A model generated the notes under the pieces. That model was not told the DNA's origin and searched no databases. It worked only from the letters and a program-made list of their open reading frames with translations. Positions 8,561-16,455 of a DNA stretch of 64,000 bases are shown in pieces. This DNA comes from Caulobacterales bacterium (GTDB taxonomy: Bacteria; Pseudomonadota; Alphaproteobacteria; Caulobacterales; Caulobacteraceae). Made by a program: the position numbers and the translations under genes. Each line of letters begins with the position of its first letter. Within the stretch, counting starts at the first letter, position 1. The stretch covers positions 124,001-188,000 of the forward strand of contig JAEKKJ010000013.1 in assembly GCA_019510435.1 (NCBI GenBank), written 5' to 3'.

Positions 8561-8766
8561 TCGGGCTTGGCTTCGAACGGCAGGGCCGGTGTCCAGTGCT
8601 CCTCGCCGCGCTCGACCCCAGCCTTTTGCGAAAACGTCCGCAGGTGCCGCGCCAGCTCCACCAGATGGGCGGCGTTGGCCTCAGCCTGCCGGCGCAGCGA
8701 CTCGCCCCGATCGGGGATTTCCGGTGTCGGCGTTTCAGTTGAATGGGTGTCCGGTTTCGCGTCCAT
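8557..8766 (-). CDS. Small hypothetical protein
   Basis: This 69-residue protein starts at ATG 8766 with AGGA upstream. The first 24 residues are low-complexity (Thr, Pro, Glu), followed by a helix (RRQAEANAAHLVELARHLRT) and a short acidic tail. The longer frame upstream is a shadow. The stop codon lies inside the terminal repeat of the 8444-8560 element. No family is recognised. Confidence 0.55.
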   Translation of the reverse strand: MDAKPDTHSTETPTPEIPDRGESLRRQAEANAAHLVELARHLRTFSQKAGVERGEEHWTPALPFEAKPD

Positions 8767-8852
8767 GGCAATCCTCGCCTTAGAACATCGTAGCACGATA
8801 TAATATGGGCCGCGGGCGCCTCGGCCGCAAGCCTCGGCCTTGGCGTGTGCGC

Positions 8853-9320
8853 TCAGGCCTTGTCCGACGGCGGGGCGTCCAGCCGCTGCAGCGCCTCGAT
8901 CAGGTCCGTGAAGATCGGCAGGGTGCTCTTCAGCTGGCCCAGGTTGTCGCGGGAGATCGACTCCAGCACCCGCCGCCCCTCCGGCGTCAGGGTCAGGGCC
9001 ACGCGCCGCCGATCCTCCGCCGCGGGCGCCCGGCTGAGCAGGCCGCGCGCCACCAGGCGGTGCACCAGGCCCAGGGCGCTGTGGTTCTTGATCAGAAGGC
9101 TCTCCGCCAGTTCGCCGACGCTGATGGGCGCGCGGCCCGCGTGGGCGCGCACCACCAGCAGCGCCTGGTGCTGCTGCGGCGTCAGGCCCAGGGCGACCGC
9201 CCCGGTCTCGCTGAACGCCAGGAACCGGCGCAGGGCATGCCGGAAGGCGCCCAGGGCGTGATAGTCCGCCTCGGTGAGGCGACGGCGGGATCGCTGCGGC
9301 CGGCTCCGCTCGACGCTCAC
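8853..9320 (-). CDS. MarR-family transcriptional regulator
   Basis: This is a 155-residue winged-helix regulator, normal length for MarR. The DNA-binding region runs from about residue 65 to 115: ISVGELAESLLIKNHSALGL contains the recognition helix and AAEDRRRVALTLTPEG is the wing, with the family's D-x-R signature. The start is GTG 9320 with GGAG seven bases upstream. It lies 82 bases after the DUF4336 gene on the same strand, so the two may be cotranscribed. MarR proteins typically bind near their own gene and respond to phenolic or oxidant ligands; the ligand here is unknown. Confidence 0.92.
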   Translation of the reverse strand: MSVERSRPQRSRRRLTEADYHALGAFRHALRRFLAFSETGAVALGLTPQQHQALLVVRAHAGRAPISVGELAESLLIKNHSALGLVHRLVARGLLSRAPAAEDRRRVALTLTPEGRRVLESISRDNLGQLKSTLPIFTDLIEALQRLDAPPSDKA

Positions 9321-9402
9321 TCAGGCGCTCCATCCATGGTTTCGGCCTGCCGCAAGCAATCGCGGCCCCGCGTCGAAAGATCAACCCGCACGCGGCCGTG
9401 GC

Positions 9403-10185
9403 TCAGCGCAGCAGCCAACGGAAGACCCGCCGCAGTTCGGCTTCGCCGTCGTGTTCGAACCACCGGCCGTGGGCGATGAGGATCCGCTCGGGTCGCCAAT
9501 CCAGCATCTGCAGGACCGCGGACCGCAATGTTCGTGTCGGGAAGGTCATCCGCAGGTCCAGCGGAAGGCCGCCGTGGGGCGCGGCGACCCCGCCCAGCCT
9601 GACCAGCCACCGCATGACCGGTGACGCCAGTCGGTGCACCTCGAAGTTCTCGATCAGGTCGGTCAGGACGAGGGTGCGGCTGGGCCAGTGGAAGAACTCC
9701 ACCTCGGTCATGTAGCGACCCCGGATCGGCAAGGTGGCGACCGGCCCGTCCCAAGGATATCCGCCGCCATGGTCCAGCGGCAGGAGCCGACTGGCGGCGA
9801 TGCTCACGGGTCGCCGGACGCCGTGGGCGGCATAGCCGACGGCGTGGGGGAAGGCCTGCAGCCAGGCCTCGAGCCAGATGTGGTGGATCCGGTTGGGGGC
9901 GACCACCCAGCGAACGGCTCCGATCCTCGCCAGGGCGACCTTCAGCTCGGGCGTGAGTAGGGTGGGGGAGTGGACCAGCAGTCCGTCCGGCCCGACGCGG
10001 ATCACCGTCATGCGGGTGGTGAAGGGCGCCCCGCGCCCGGGGCCGAAGCGGACGGTGGGCCCATCGACCATCCATACGTCGGGCGCCACCGGCTTCAGCA
10101 CGTTGAGGGGCGCATAAGGCGTGATCGGATCGCGGGGTTTGTCCGCGGTTTCGGGGTGCGCAGGCGCCTCGCGGTCGTTGGCCAA
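9403..10185 (-). CDS. DUF4336 domain protein (metallo-beta-lactamase-like fold)
   Basis: This is a 260-residue cytoplasmic protein. The core begins after about 25 disordered residues at LKPVAPDVWMVDG and contains VVAPNRIHHIWLEAW, LPIRGRYMTEVEFFH, LVLTDLIENF and ILIAHGRWF, all at the positions expected of DUF4336, a family related to metallo-beta-lactamases but with altered metal ligands. A biochemical role is not established to my knowledge. It precedes the MarR gene. An 8 bp inverted repeat lies 100 bases upstream. Confidence 0.82.
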   Translation of the reverse strand: MANDREAPAHPETADKPRDPITPYAPLNVLKPVAPDVWMVDGPTVRFGPGRGAPFTTRMTVIRVGPDGLLVHSPTLLTPELKVALARIGAVRWVVAPNRIHHIWLEAWLQAFPHAVGYAAHGVRRPVSIAASRLLPLDHGGGYPWDGPVATLPIRGRYMTEVEFFHWPSRTLVLTDLIENFEVHRLASPVMRWLVRLGGVAAPHGGLPLDLRMTFPTRTLRSAVLQMLDWRPERILIAHGRWFEHDGEAELRRVFRWLLR

Positions 10186-10287
10186 TAAGGACCTCCAGGG
10201 CGGCTCATGCCCGCTCGCGGGGGCAGTCGCTCGCCGGATAGAGGGGGTGGCGCGGCGCTGGTCCCGGGGGGCGAAACACGGCGCCGC

Positions 10288-10311
10288 GCAGGTCGGCCTA
10301 GAACGACCTGC
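10288..10311. promoter_or_regulatory. Perfect 8 bp inverted repeat between divergent genes
   Basis: GCAGGTCG (10288-10295) and CGACCTGC (10304-10311) are perfect complements separated by eight bases. They lie in the region between the DUF4336-MarR pair and the XRE-type regulator at 10423. The symmetry and spacing fit a dimeric regulator site, or a simple hairpin. Confidence 0.4.
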
Positions 10312-10422
10312 CCCAACCTAGCGCAAGCGCAATTGGATCGTAAGACGATATTTGCCCCGAAGGCTTGAAGTCATCGTGTAGCGATGTTTCTGTGTGGCGT
10401 GACGAGGGGAACAGGGCTGCCG

Positions 10423-10623
10423 ATGACTCCATCGGAGTGCCAGCGCCGTCGTGAGGCGCTGCGGTTGACGGGGGCGGAGCTGGCGCGGCGCGCCGGCCTG
10501 GCGGAGCGCACCGTGCTGCGCTTCGAGGCCGGGCTGGCGCAGCCGCGGCCGGTCACCCTGGTGGCCCTGCGCAAGACCCTGCGACTGCTGGAGGCCGACG
10601 CCGAGCGGCTCGGCGTGCCCTAG
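10423..10623 (+). CDS. XRE-type helix-turn-helix regulator, small
   Basis: This 66-residue protein is almost only a Cro/CI helix-turn-helix: MTPSECQRRREALRLTGAEL, then RRAGLAERTVLRFEAG and a final helix. Helices 2 and 3 read ELARRAGLAERTVLRFE. ATG 10423 follows AGGG by six bases; an ATG at 10384 has no site. Its TAG stop overlaps the TAG stop of the convergent glutathione transferase in the shared CTAG at 10620-10623. Targets are unknown; the short palindrome CATCG-N5-CGATG at 10372-10386 could be an autoregulatory site. Confidence 0.8.
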   Translation: MTPSECQRRREALRLTGAELARRAGLAERTVLRFEAGLAQPRPVTLVALRKTLRLLEADAERLGVP

Positions 10624-11324
10624 CCCCGGCTGGGGATCGTCAGGCCGCGCTGGACGGCGGGGCGCGCGAGGCCCCGCTCCAGCCAGGCCGGGACCGCCTT
10701 CAACTGGTCGAAGGCCACAAGCTCAGCGGCCTCATAGAAGCCGATCAGGTTGCGCACCCAGCCCAGCAGCGAGATGTCGGCGATGGTGTACGCCTCGCCC
10801 ATGATCCAGGTGCGGTCGGCCAGGCGCGCCTCCAGGACGCCGAGCAGCCGGCGGGACTCGTCGACGTAGCGCTGCAGGGGCCGCTTGTCCTCGAACTCGC
10901 GGCCCGCGAACTTGTGGAAGAAGCCGACCTGTCCAAACATCGGCCCAACGCCGCCCATCTGCCAGAACACCCAGGCGATCGTCTCGTAGCGCCCGATGGG
11001 ATCCGCCGGCAGCAGCTGGCCCGTCTTCTCGGCCAGATAGAGCAGGATGGCGCCGGACTCGAAGAGCCCTATGGGCCGTCCGCCAGGCCCGTTGGGATCG
11101 ATCAGCGCCGGGATCTTGCCGTTGGGGTTCAGCGACAGGAACTCCGGGGTCTTCTGGTCGTCGGTGGCGAAGTCCACCAGGTGCGGCTCGTAGGGCAGGC
11201 CGATCTCTTCCAGAATGATCGAGGCCTTCACGCCGTTCGGCGTGGGCAGCGAATAGAGCTGCACCCGGTCCGGATGGCGTGCGGGCCAGCGGCGGGTGAT
11301 CGGGAAGGTGGAAAGATCGGTCAT
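10620..11324 (-). CDS. Glutathione S-transferase family protein
   Basis: This 234-residue cytoplasmic protein has an N-terminal thioredoxin-like domain (YSLPTPNGVKASIILEEIGL, then the cis-proline IPALIDP and ESGAILLYLAEK) and an all-helical C-terminal domain (WIMGEAYTIADISLLGWV). The layout resembles the Nu-class/YfcG-YghU-type bacterial transferases, in which ThrPro-Asn-Gly replaces the usual Ser or Cys near the start. ATG 11324 follows GGAG. The substrate is unknown; such enzymes handle disulphides or peroxides. Confidence 0.9.
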   Translation of the reverse strand: MTDLSTFPITRRWPARHPDRVQLYSLPTPNGVKASIILEEIGLPYEPHLVDFATDDQKTPEFLSLNPNGKIPALIDPNGPGGRPIGLFESGAILLYLAEKTGQLLPADPIGRYETIAWVFWQMGGVGPMFGQVGFFHKFAGREFEDKRPLQRYVDESRRLLGVLEARLADRTWIMGEAYTIADISLLGWVRNLIGFYEAAELVAFDQLKAVPAWLERGLARPAVQRGLTIPSRG

Positions 11325-11478
11325 CGTAAAGCTCCAGGCGTCGGCGGAAGATCGGGAGGGCTCGGCGGTTGTGCAAGGCGCGCACAGGACACGCTGGCGT
11401 TGCATATCTGGTTGTTCCTGATACGTTCTGATCGTCATGCGAGTGCTGGAGCTTGTGGTGCGTGGCGGCGAGGACGTG

Positions 11479-11961
11479 ATGTATTTCGCCTTGCGGCCTC
11501 CGCCGGACATCGGGCGAGCTGCGCAGGCGGTGTTGGCCAGGGCGGCCGCGCCATGCCGGCCGACGAGGCCTGTGCCTCTGGCGCGGCTGCACGTCTCGCT
11601 GCTGGGGGTGGCGGGCCCCGATCCCGAAGTCTTGGCCGCGGCGGAACGGGTGCGGGCCCGCCCGTTCCGCATCGCCTTCAACCGGATCGGCGCCTGGGGC
11701 CGGGGCGAGGGCGTGCGGCCGGTGGTGCTGTGGGGGGACGAGGGCGTCATCGGCGCCGAATGGCTGCACGAGGCGCTGGAGGCGGCGCTCAGGGCGGGGC
11801 CGCCGCGGACGATTTGCCCGCACATGACGCTGGCCCGCGAGGCCGATGCGATCCCCGAGCGCATCGTCGCGCCGGTCAGCTGGTGGGTCCGCGACTTTGT
11901 CCTGGTGCGCAGCGGCGGTGGGCGCAGCGAGGTGCTGGGGCGCTGGCCGCTGCGGCCGTAG
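11479..11961 (+). CDS. 2H phosphoesterase of the LigT/ThpR (2'-5' RNA ligase) family
   Basis: This 160-residue protein carries the two H-x-S/T motifs of the 2H superfamily: HVS at residues 38-40 and HMT at 115-117. The start MYFALRPPP is the usual family N-terminus, and ATG 11479 has AGGA just upstream; an ATG at 11437 lacks a site. Relatives hydrolyse 2',3'-cyclic phosphate on RNA ends. It diverges from the transferase gene and has no obvious functional partner. Confidence 0.85.
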   Translation: MYFALRPPPDIGRAAQAVLARAAAPCRPTRPVPLARLHVSLLGVAGPDPEVLAAAERVRARPFRIAFNRIGAWGRGEGVRPVVLWGDEGVIGAEWLHEALEAALRAGPPRTICPHMTLAREADAIPERIVAPVSWWVRDFVLVRSGGGRSEVLGRWPLRP

Positions 11962-11976
11962 GCGGATCGATTCGGC

Positions 11977-12228
11977 TCAGGAGAGCTTGGCCGGCTGCTC
12001 CAACTGCCAGATCGACTCGCCGAGCTCCTCCAGCTTCCTGGCCAGGAGGGCCTGGGCGTCGGCCAGCCCCTGGTTGTAGAAGTGCGGCCCGAGCGTCTCG
12101 ATGAGGAAGTCCAGGAGGAAGACGGCGTCGAATCCCGTCACCTCCAGGTCGAGCTCGTCCTTCAGGTGCTTGCTCAGGGCCCGGGTCAGCGCGTCCCGGG
12201 TCGGCTTGGGAAGTTCGATGTTCGGCAT
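11977..12228 (-). CDS. DUF2164 family protein
   Basis: This 83-residue protein matches DUF2164 throughout: an N-terminal helix, ELDLEVTGFDAVFLLDF, FYNQGLADAQALL, then EELGESIWQLEQP. The YNQ and LE-x-P positions are conserved in the family. Function is not established. It is divergent from the YffB-like gene with only 27 bases between starts, so their promoters must overlap coding DNA or each other. Confidence 0.85.
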   Translation of the reverse strand: MPNIELPKPTRDALTRALSKHLKDELDLEVTGFDAVFLLDFLIETLGPHFYNQGLADAQALLARKLEELGESIWQLEQPAKLS

Positions 12229-12255
12229 GGTCCGATCTTGGGTATGGGAGCCACG

Positions 12256-12603
12256 ATGGCCGCGACGCTCTACGGCATCAGGAACTGCGACACGATGAAG
12301 AAGGCCTGGACCTGGCTGGACCAGGCGGGGGTCGCCTACGATTTCCACGACTACAAGAAGGCCGGGATCGACCGGCCCACGCTGGAGGGTTGGGTGCGCC
12401 AGCTGGGCTGGGAGGTGCTGCTGAACCGCTCCGGCACGACGTTCAGGAAGCTGCCCGAGGCCGACAAGCAGGGCCTCGACGCGGAGAAGGCCATCGCCCT
12501 GATGCTGGCCCAGCCGTCGATGATCAAGCGGCCCGTCCTGGCGGTGGATGGCCGACTGATCGTGGGGTTCCGGCCGGAGACCTACGCCGAACTGGCCAAC
12601 TGA
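12256..12603 (+). CDS. ArsC/Spx-fold protein, YffB-like
   Basis: This 115-residue protein has a thioredoxin-like arsenate reductase fold. It begins MAATLYGIRNCDTMKKA with a single cysteine at position 11, then FHDYKKAGI and the conserved LLNRSGTTFRKL and PSMIKRPVL. That pattern is typical of YffB-type proteins rather than true arsenate reductases. GGGAG precedes ATG 12256. No arsenic-resistance genes are nearby, so arsenate reduction is unlikely. Confidence 0.9.
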   Translation: MAATLYGIRNCDTMKKAWTWLDQAGVAYDFHDYKKAGIDRPTLEGWVRQLGWEVLLNRSGTTFRKLPEADKQGLDAEKAIALMLAQPSMIKRPVLAVDGRLIVGFRPETYAELAN

Positions 12604-12693
12604 CCCGCGGCCTGCATCCAATCGTGCGGGCGGCGGCGACTAAGGAGCGACAGACGCTGCGGAGGGCCGCCGCGTCGCCCTGGAGCACCTGCG

Positions 12694-13158
12694 ATGCACG
12701 GCTTCTTCTTCAGCTTCTGGTGGCTGATCTTCCCGATCGGCTTCTTCATCTTCGGCGCCTGGGACCGCTGGCTGGCCTATCGGCGCAGCCAGGACCGGCT
12801 GGACCTGCTGCGCACCTACACCCAGCAGGGCAAGGACCCGCCGCCGGAGCTGATCCGCGCGCTGCAGGGCGGCGACCTCGAGGACGTTCCGCCGCCGCCC
12901 GCCTATGACCCCTACGACCGCGACAGCCGCCGCGCCTATCGCCGCTACCATCGGCACGCCTGGCGCTACACGCCCTACGGAGCCTGGCGCAGCGCGATCG
13001 TGACGGGCGCCGTCGCGGGCGGGTTCTGGTTCGCCGCCTACTACGGGGACGTCCCCGGCGCGGACTGGCCGTTCCGCCTGGTGGCGATCATCATGAGCAT
13101 CATCTTCGCCGCCAACCTGGTCACCGCCCTGTTCGCCACGACCTTCCGAAACCGATGA
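12694..13158 (+). CDS. Membrane protein, first gene of sigma module A
   Basis: This 154-residue protein has an aromatic-rich transmembrane helix at about 4-22 (FFFSFWWLIFPIGFFIFGAW), a cytoplasmic charged region, and two more helices at about 100-118 and 128-148. Between helices it has GKDPPPELIRAL, resembling GQPLPTEVIEAM in the DUF6249 protein at 14174, so the two look related. Its stop overlaps the sigma factor start by four bases (ATGA). A membrane sensor role is inferred only from this context. Confidence 0.75.
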   Translation: MHGFFFSFWWLIFPIGFFIFGAWDRWLAYRRSQDRLDLLRTYTQQGKDPPPELIRALQGGDLEDVPPPPAYDPYDRDSRRAYRRYHRHAWRYTPYGAWRSAIVTGAVAGGFWFAAYYGDVPGADWPFRLVAIIMSIIFAANLVTALFATTFRNR

Positions 13159-13769
13159 GCGGCAAGAGCCTGGACAGCGCCCCGGCGCGGCCAGGCCTGG
13201 GGGCGTTCCTGGGCCTGCGCCGCCCTGCGCCGCCCGCGGTGGCGGCCTCGCCCGACGCGGCCCTGGTGGCGGCGGCGCAGGGCGGGTCCGCCGCGGCCTT
13301 CGCGCGGCTGGTGGAGCGCCACCAGCAGGCGCTGCGGGCCTTCCTGCGGCGCATCTGCGGCGACTGGGCCTTGGCCGACGACCTGGCGCAGGAGACGCTC
13401 ATCACCGCCTGGTCCAGGATCGGCGCCCTGCAGGCCGGGGCCAGCGTCCGGGCCTGGCTGTGCGGCATCGGCCACCGCAAGCACCTGACCCTGCGCCGGA
13501 GCGCCGGCCGAGCCAGGACGCGCGACGCGGCCTGGGAGGCCGAACGCCCCACCACCACCGCCGCCCTCACCGAGGACCGCCTGGCCCTGGAGGCGGTGCT
13601 GCGCACCCTGCCGGACGACCAGCGCGCCTGCGTCGCCCTCTGCCTGGCGGCGGATTTCAGCCATGCCGAGGCGGCCGAGGCCCTGGGCCTGCCGCTGGGC
13701 ACCGTGAAGAGCCATGTGACCCGGGGCCGTGCGCGGCTCCTGGATGTGCTGGGAGGATCCCATGACTGA
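13155..13769 (+). CDS. ECF-type RNA polymerase sigma factor (module A)
   Basis: This 204-residue sigma-70 family factor lacks regions 1 and 3. Region 2 spans about 46-118 (FARLVERHQQALRAFLRRIC, ADDLAQETLITAW) and region 4 about 140-198 (LRTLPDDQRACVAL, then the helix-turn-helix EALGLPLGTVKSHV). The first 40 residues are a Pro/Ala-rich extension. It is translationally coupled upstream and downstream: it overlaps the next gene by 8 bases. This points to co-expression with a cognate anti-sigma. Confidence 0.92.
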   Translation: MSGKSLDSAPARPGLGAFLGLRRPAPPAVAASPDAALVAAAQGGSAAAFARLVERHQQALRAFLRRICGDWALADDLAQETLITAWSRIGALQAGASVRAWLCGIGHRKHLTLRRSAGRARTRDAAWEAERPTTTAALTEDRLALEAVLRTLPDDQRACVALCLAADFSHAEAAEALGLPLGTVKSHVTRGRARLLDVLGGSHD

Positions 13770-14070
13770 CGCCGACGCGCGCCTGCGGGCGTTGTTCGCC
13801 GAGGATGAGCCCCCCGCGCGCGATCCGGCCTTCGTGGCCGCCGTGGCCCATCGCCTGGAGCGGCGGCGGTTGGCCCAGGACGTGGCGTGGCTGGCTGCGG
13901 CCGCCGCGGTGGGCGGCCTGGTGCTGTGGGCCCTGTGGCCCGGCCTGCAGCCGCTGCTGGCGGCCGCGGGCCAGAATCTGGCGCCCGTCGCCGGCGCCCT
14001 GGCGCTGGCGGGCGCCGTGGTGGCCCTGCTCGAAGGCCGGCTGGGCGGGGTCTTTGCGCCTGAATCATGA
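13762..14070 (+). CDS. Small membrane protein, candidate anti-sigma (module A)
   Basis: This 102-residue protein starts at ATG 13762 behind GGGAGGA, inside the end of the sigma gene. Residues 1-38 are soluble and charged (RLRALFAEDEPPARDPAFVA, then VAHRLERRR), followed by two membrane helices at about 42-62 and 70-92. The charged N-terminal motif recurs in the protein at 15161, which sits in the same place behind the second sigma gene. An anti-sigma role is inferred from position and this shared motif; no zinc-binding ZAS motif is present. Confidence 0.7.
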   Translation: MTDADARLRALFAEDEPPARDPAFVAAVAHRLERRRLAQDVAWLAAAAAVGGLVLWALWPGLQPLLAAAGQNLAPVAGALALAGAVVALLEGRLGGVFAPES

Positions 14071-14114
14071 CTAAGGTTTCATCCGGGCGCTTGCATCTGA
14101 AGCGCAGCCGCCGG

Positions 14115-14147
14115 GTCTCTCACCACCAGAGACGGGCGGTTGCGCCC
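14115..14147. terminator. Two adjacent small hairpins between sigma modules
   Basis: GTCTCT (14115-14120) pairs with AGAGAC (14128-14133). Immediately after it, GGGCG (14134-14138) pairs with CGCCC (14143-14147). They lie in the 103-base gap between the two modules. No U-run follows, so this may attenuate rather than terminate. Confidence 0.3.
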
Positions 14148-14173
14148 GCCCATCTGGAGAGGAGAACCAGCCC

Positions 14174-14557
14174 ATGACACCGGTCCTGATCGTCCTGATC
14201 ATATTCGGATCGATCGCCTCGCTGTTCATCGTGCCGCGCTACTTCAAGAGCGTCGAGCGGCAGAAGATGGCCGAGGCCCTGCGCGCGGCCATCGAGAAGG
14301 GCCAGCCCCTGCCGACGGAAGTGATCGAGGCCATGTCGTCCAACGTGCGTCCCGCCGGCCTGCCGCCATCGCCGCAGCGCGACCTGCGCACTGGCATCAT
14401 CTGGCTGGGGATCGGGGTGGGCTTCGCCTGTTTCGGCGCGGCGGTCAGCTTCGAGGACGCCGATGCGCTGTATCCCATGCTGGGGATCGCCGCCCTGCCG
14501 ATCTTCATCGGCGCGGCCTTCATCGCCCTCGGGCTCCTGAACCGCACGAAGCCGTAA
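14174..14557 (+). CDS. DUF6249-type membrane protein, first gene of sigma module B
   Basis: This 127-residue protein has helices at about 3-22, 75-92 and 98-120. The cytoplasmic loop contains GQPLPTEVIEAM and the second helix is preceded by RDLRTGIIWLGIGVG, which matches DUF6249. A GGAGAGGAG site precedes ATG 14174. It occupies the same position relative to a sigma gene as the protein at 12694. Function of the domain is unknown. Confidence 0.8.
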   Translation: MTPVLIVLIIFGSIASLFIVPRYFKSVERQKMAEALRAAIEKGQPLPTEVIEAMSSNVRPAGLPPSPQRDLRTGIIWLGIGVGFACFGAAVSFEDADALYPMLGIAALPIFIGAAFIALGLLNRTKP

Positions 14558-14583
14558 GCCGCTCAGAGCGGGGGACCCTGCCC

Positions 14584-15168
14584 ATGTCGGGCGTCATCCA
14601 AACGAGTATCGCAAGCCTGCACGACGTCGAGCTGTCCACGCTCGCGGCGACGGGTGAGCGGCGCGCCTTCGGGGAGCTGGTGCGCCGGCACGGCTCGGCC
14701 GTACGGGGACTGCTGCGCCGGATGGGCGCGCAGGCCGCCGAAGCCGACGACGTGGCCCAGGACGCCTTCCTGGCGGCGTTCGAGCGTATCGCCGAGTTCC
14801 GGGGGGAGGGGACCTTCGCGGGCTGGGTGAAGCGGATCGCGGCGCGGCAGTACCTGCGCCGCCTGCAACGCGACCGGCGGCTGAGCGCACTGAGCGCGGA
14901 CGAAGGGGCAGAGGAGGCCGACCCCGCGGCCGGCGACGCCGACCACCGCATCGACCTGGACGAGGCGCTGAAGGGCCTCTCCGCGGCGGAGCGGTTGTGC
15001 GTCTCCATGTGTTACGGCGCGGGCCTGTCCCACGGTGAGGCGGCGGACGCCTTGAATCTGCCGCTCGGAACGGTCAAGTCACATGTCAAACGTGGTCTGG
15101 ATAAACTCAGAACGCGGCTGGCGCCGTCCGACGGGACGGCGCTTGAAGGGAGGCGCGGGAATGGCTGA
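14584..15168 (+). CDS. ECF-type RNA polymerase sigma factor (module B)
   Basis: This 194-residue ECF factor has region 2 at about 30-95 (RAFGELVRRHGSAVRGLLRR, EADDVAQDAFLAAFERI) and region 4 at about 118-182 (LKGLSAAERLCVSMCY, then ALNLPLGTVKSHVKRG). Region 4 is very like that of the sigma factor at 13155, suggesting duplication. ATG 14584 has a G-rich site eight bases upstream. It overlaps the following membrane protein gene by 8 bases. Confidence 0.92.
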   Translation: MSGVIQTSIASLHDVELSTLAATGERRAFGELVRRHGSAVRGLLRRMGAQAAEADDVAQDAFLAAFERIAEFRGEGTFAGWVKRIAARQYLRRLQRDRRLSALSADEGAEEADPAAGDADHRIDLDEALKGLSAAERLCVSMCYGAGLSHGEAADALNLPLGTVKSHVKRGLDKLRTRLAPSDGTALEGRRGNG

Positions 15169-15535
15169 GGTCGATTTCGAGCGCCGCCTGGAGCGGCTGT
15201 TCGCCGAGCCGCCGAACTTCCCGGACTCACAGGCTTTCGTGGAGCGCGTGGAGCGCCGGCTGAACCGCGGCTGGACCGCCCGCCGCTGGCTGATCGGGGC
15301 CGCGGGCCTGGCCGGCGGGGTGATCGGCGCCAGCCAGCTCCTGATGTCCAACCTGTTCCAGCGGTTCGAGACCGCCCAGCACTCCGCCAAGGTGCTGGGG
15401 CAGGGCCTCAGCCACGTCTCCTCGACGACCGACATGGTTTCGGCGCTTTCGGGCGGCTATGGGATGTGGATCGCCGTGGGGCTGGCCGTTGTCACGCTCG
15501 GCTTCGCCGTCTCGCGGGTGATCGAGGAGATCTGA
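15161..15535 (+). CDS. Small membrane protein, candidate anti-sigma (module B)
   Basis: This 124-residue protein starts at ATG 15161, overlapping the sigma stop. The N-terminal motif RRLERLFAEPPNFPDSQAFV followed by ERVERRL parallels the one in the module A protein (13762). Membrane helices are at about 42-62 and 98-117, with a polar segment between them that is probably periplasmic. It is inferred to hold the sigma factor at the membrane. The panB gene begins 3 bases later, so panB is probably on the same transcript. Confidence 0.7.
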   Translation: MAEVDFERRLERLFAEPPNFPDSQAFVERVERRLNRGWTARRWLIGAAGLAGGVIGASQLLMSNLFQRFETAQHSAKVLGQGLSHVSSTTDMVSALSGGYGMWIAVGLAVVTLGFAVSRVIEEI

Positions 15536-15538
15536 GTC

Positions 15539-16366
15539 GTGTCGAGTCATCGTGAGGAAGCCGTCCGGCGCATCGCCGCGCCGGAGATCGCCGCACGCAA
15601 GGGCGGCCAGCCCATCGTCTGCCTGACCGCCTACACCGCCCCGATGGCCGAGCTGCTGGATGCGCACTGCGACCTGCTGCTGGTGGGCGACAGCGTCGGC
15701 ATGGTGGTCCATGGCCTGCCCAACACCGTCGGCGTCACCCTGGAGATGATGATCCTGCACGGCCAGGCGGTGATGCGCGGATCGCGCCGGGCCATGGTGG
15801 TGGTCGACCTGCCGTTCGGCGCCTATGAGGGCGCGCCCGAAGCCGCCCACGCCAACGCTGCGCGGGTGATGAAGGAGACCGGCTGCAGCGCCGTGAAGGT
15901 CGAGGCCGGGCCTGCGATCGCCGACAACATCGCCTACCTGGTCCAGCGCGGCATCCCGGTGATGGGCCATGTGGGCCTGCGCCCGCAGGCCGTGATGGTG
16001 GAGGGCCGCTTCAAGGCCAAGGGCAAGGCCGACCACGAGCGCCGGCGCATCCTGGACGAGGCGCGCGCCGCCGCCGAAGCCGGCGCCTTCGCCGTGGTGG
16101 TCGAGGGCGTGGCCGAAGGGCTGGCGCGGGAGATCACCGCGGCAGTCGACGTGCCCACCATCGGCATCGGCGCGTCCGCTGGTTGCGACGGGCAGATCCT
16201 GGTCACCGACGACATGCTGGGCCTGTTCGACTGGACGCCCAAGTTCGTGCGCCGCTACGCCGACCTGCGCGGCGAGATCGGCCGCGCGGTCGCCGCCTAC
16301 GCCGACGATGTGCGCGAACGCAAGTTCCCCGGCCCTGCCGAGATCTATTTCGCCAAGGCCGGATGA
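15539..16366 (+). CDS. panB: 3-methyl-2-oxobutanoate hydroxymethyltransferase
   Basis: This 275-residue enzyme of pantothenate synthesis transfers a hydroxymethyl group from methylene-tetrahydrofolate to ketoisovalerate. Landmarks are [29 protein letters not shown] (metal-binding Asp), [28 protein letters not shown] and [17 protein letters not shown]. The start is GTG 15539, three bases after the preceding stop. panC does not follow, unlike in many bacteria. The short spacing suggests read-through from the sigma module B genes. Confidence 0.95.
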   Translation: MSSHREEAVRRIAAPEIAARKGGQPIVCLTAYTAPMAELLDAHCDLLLVGDSVGMVVHGLPNTVGVTLEMMILHGQAVMRGSRRAMVVVDLPFGAYEGAPEAAHANAARVMKETGCSAVKVEAGPAIADNIAYLVQRGIPVMGHVGLRPQAVMVEGRFKAKGKADHERRRILDEARAAAEAGAFAVVVEGVAEGLAREITAAVDVPTIGIGASAGCDGQILVTDDMLGLFDWTPKFVRRYADLRGEIGRAVAAYADDVRERKFPGPAEIYFAKAG

Positions 16367-16455
16367 CCGCGCTGGACTGACCTTGCGGCAGCGTTGAGGC
16401 GCGGCGCGGCTTGGCCTACTGAACCGGCTTCACCATTCGAACGGGAGGAGCGGCG

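Noticed and set aside
12256..12603. Arsenate reductase
   Set aside because: The sequence follows the YffB pattern, and no arsR, arsB or acr3 gene is nearby.
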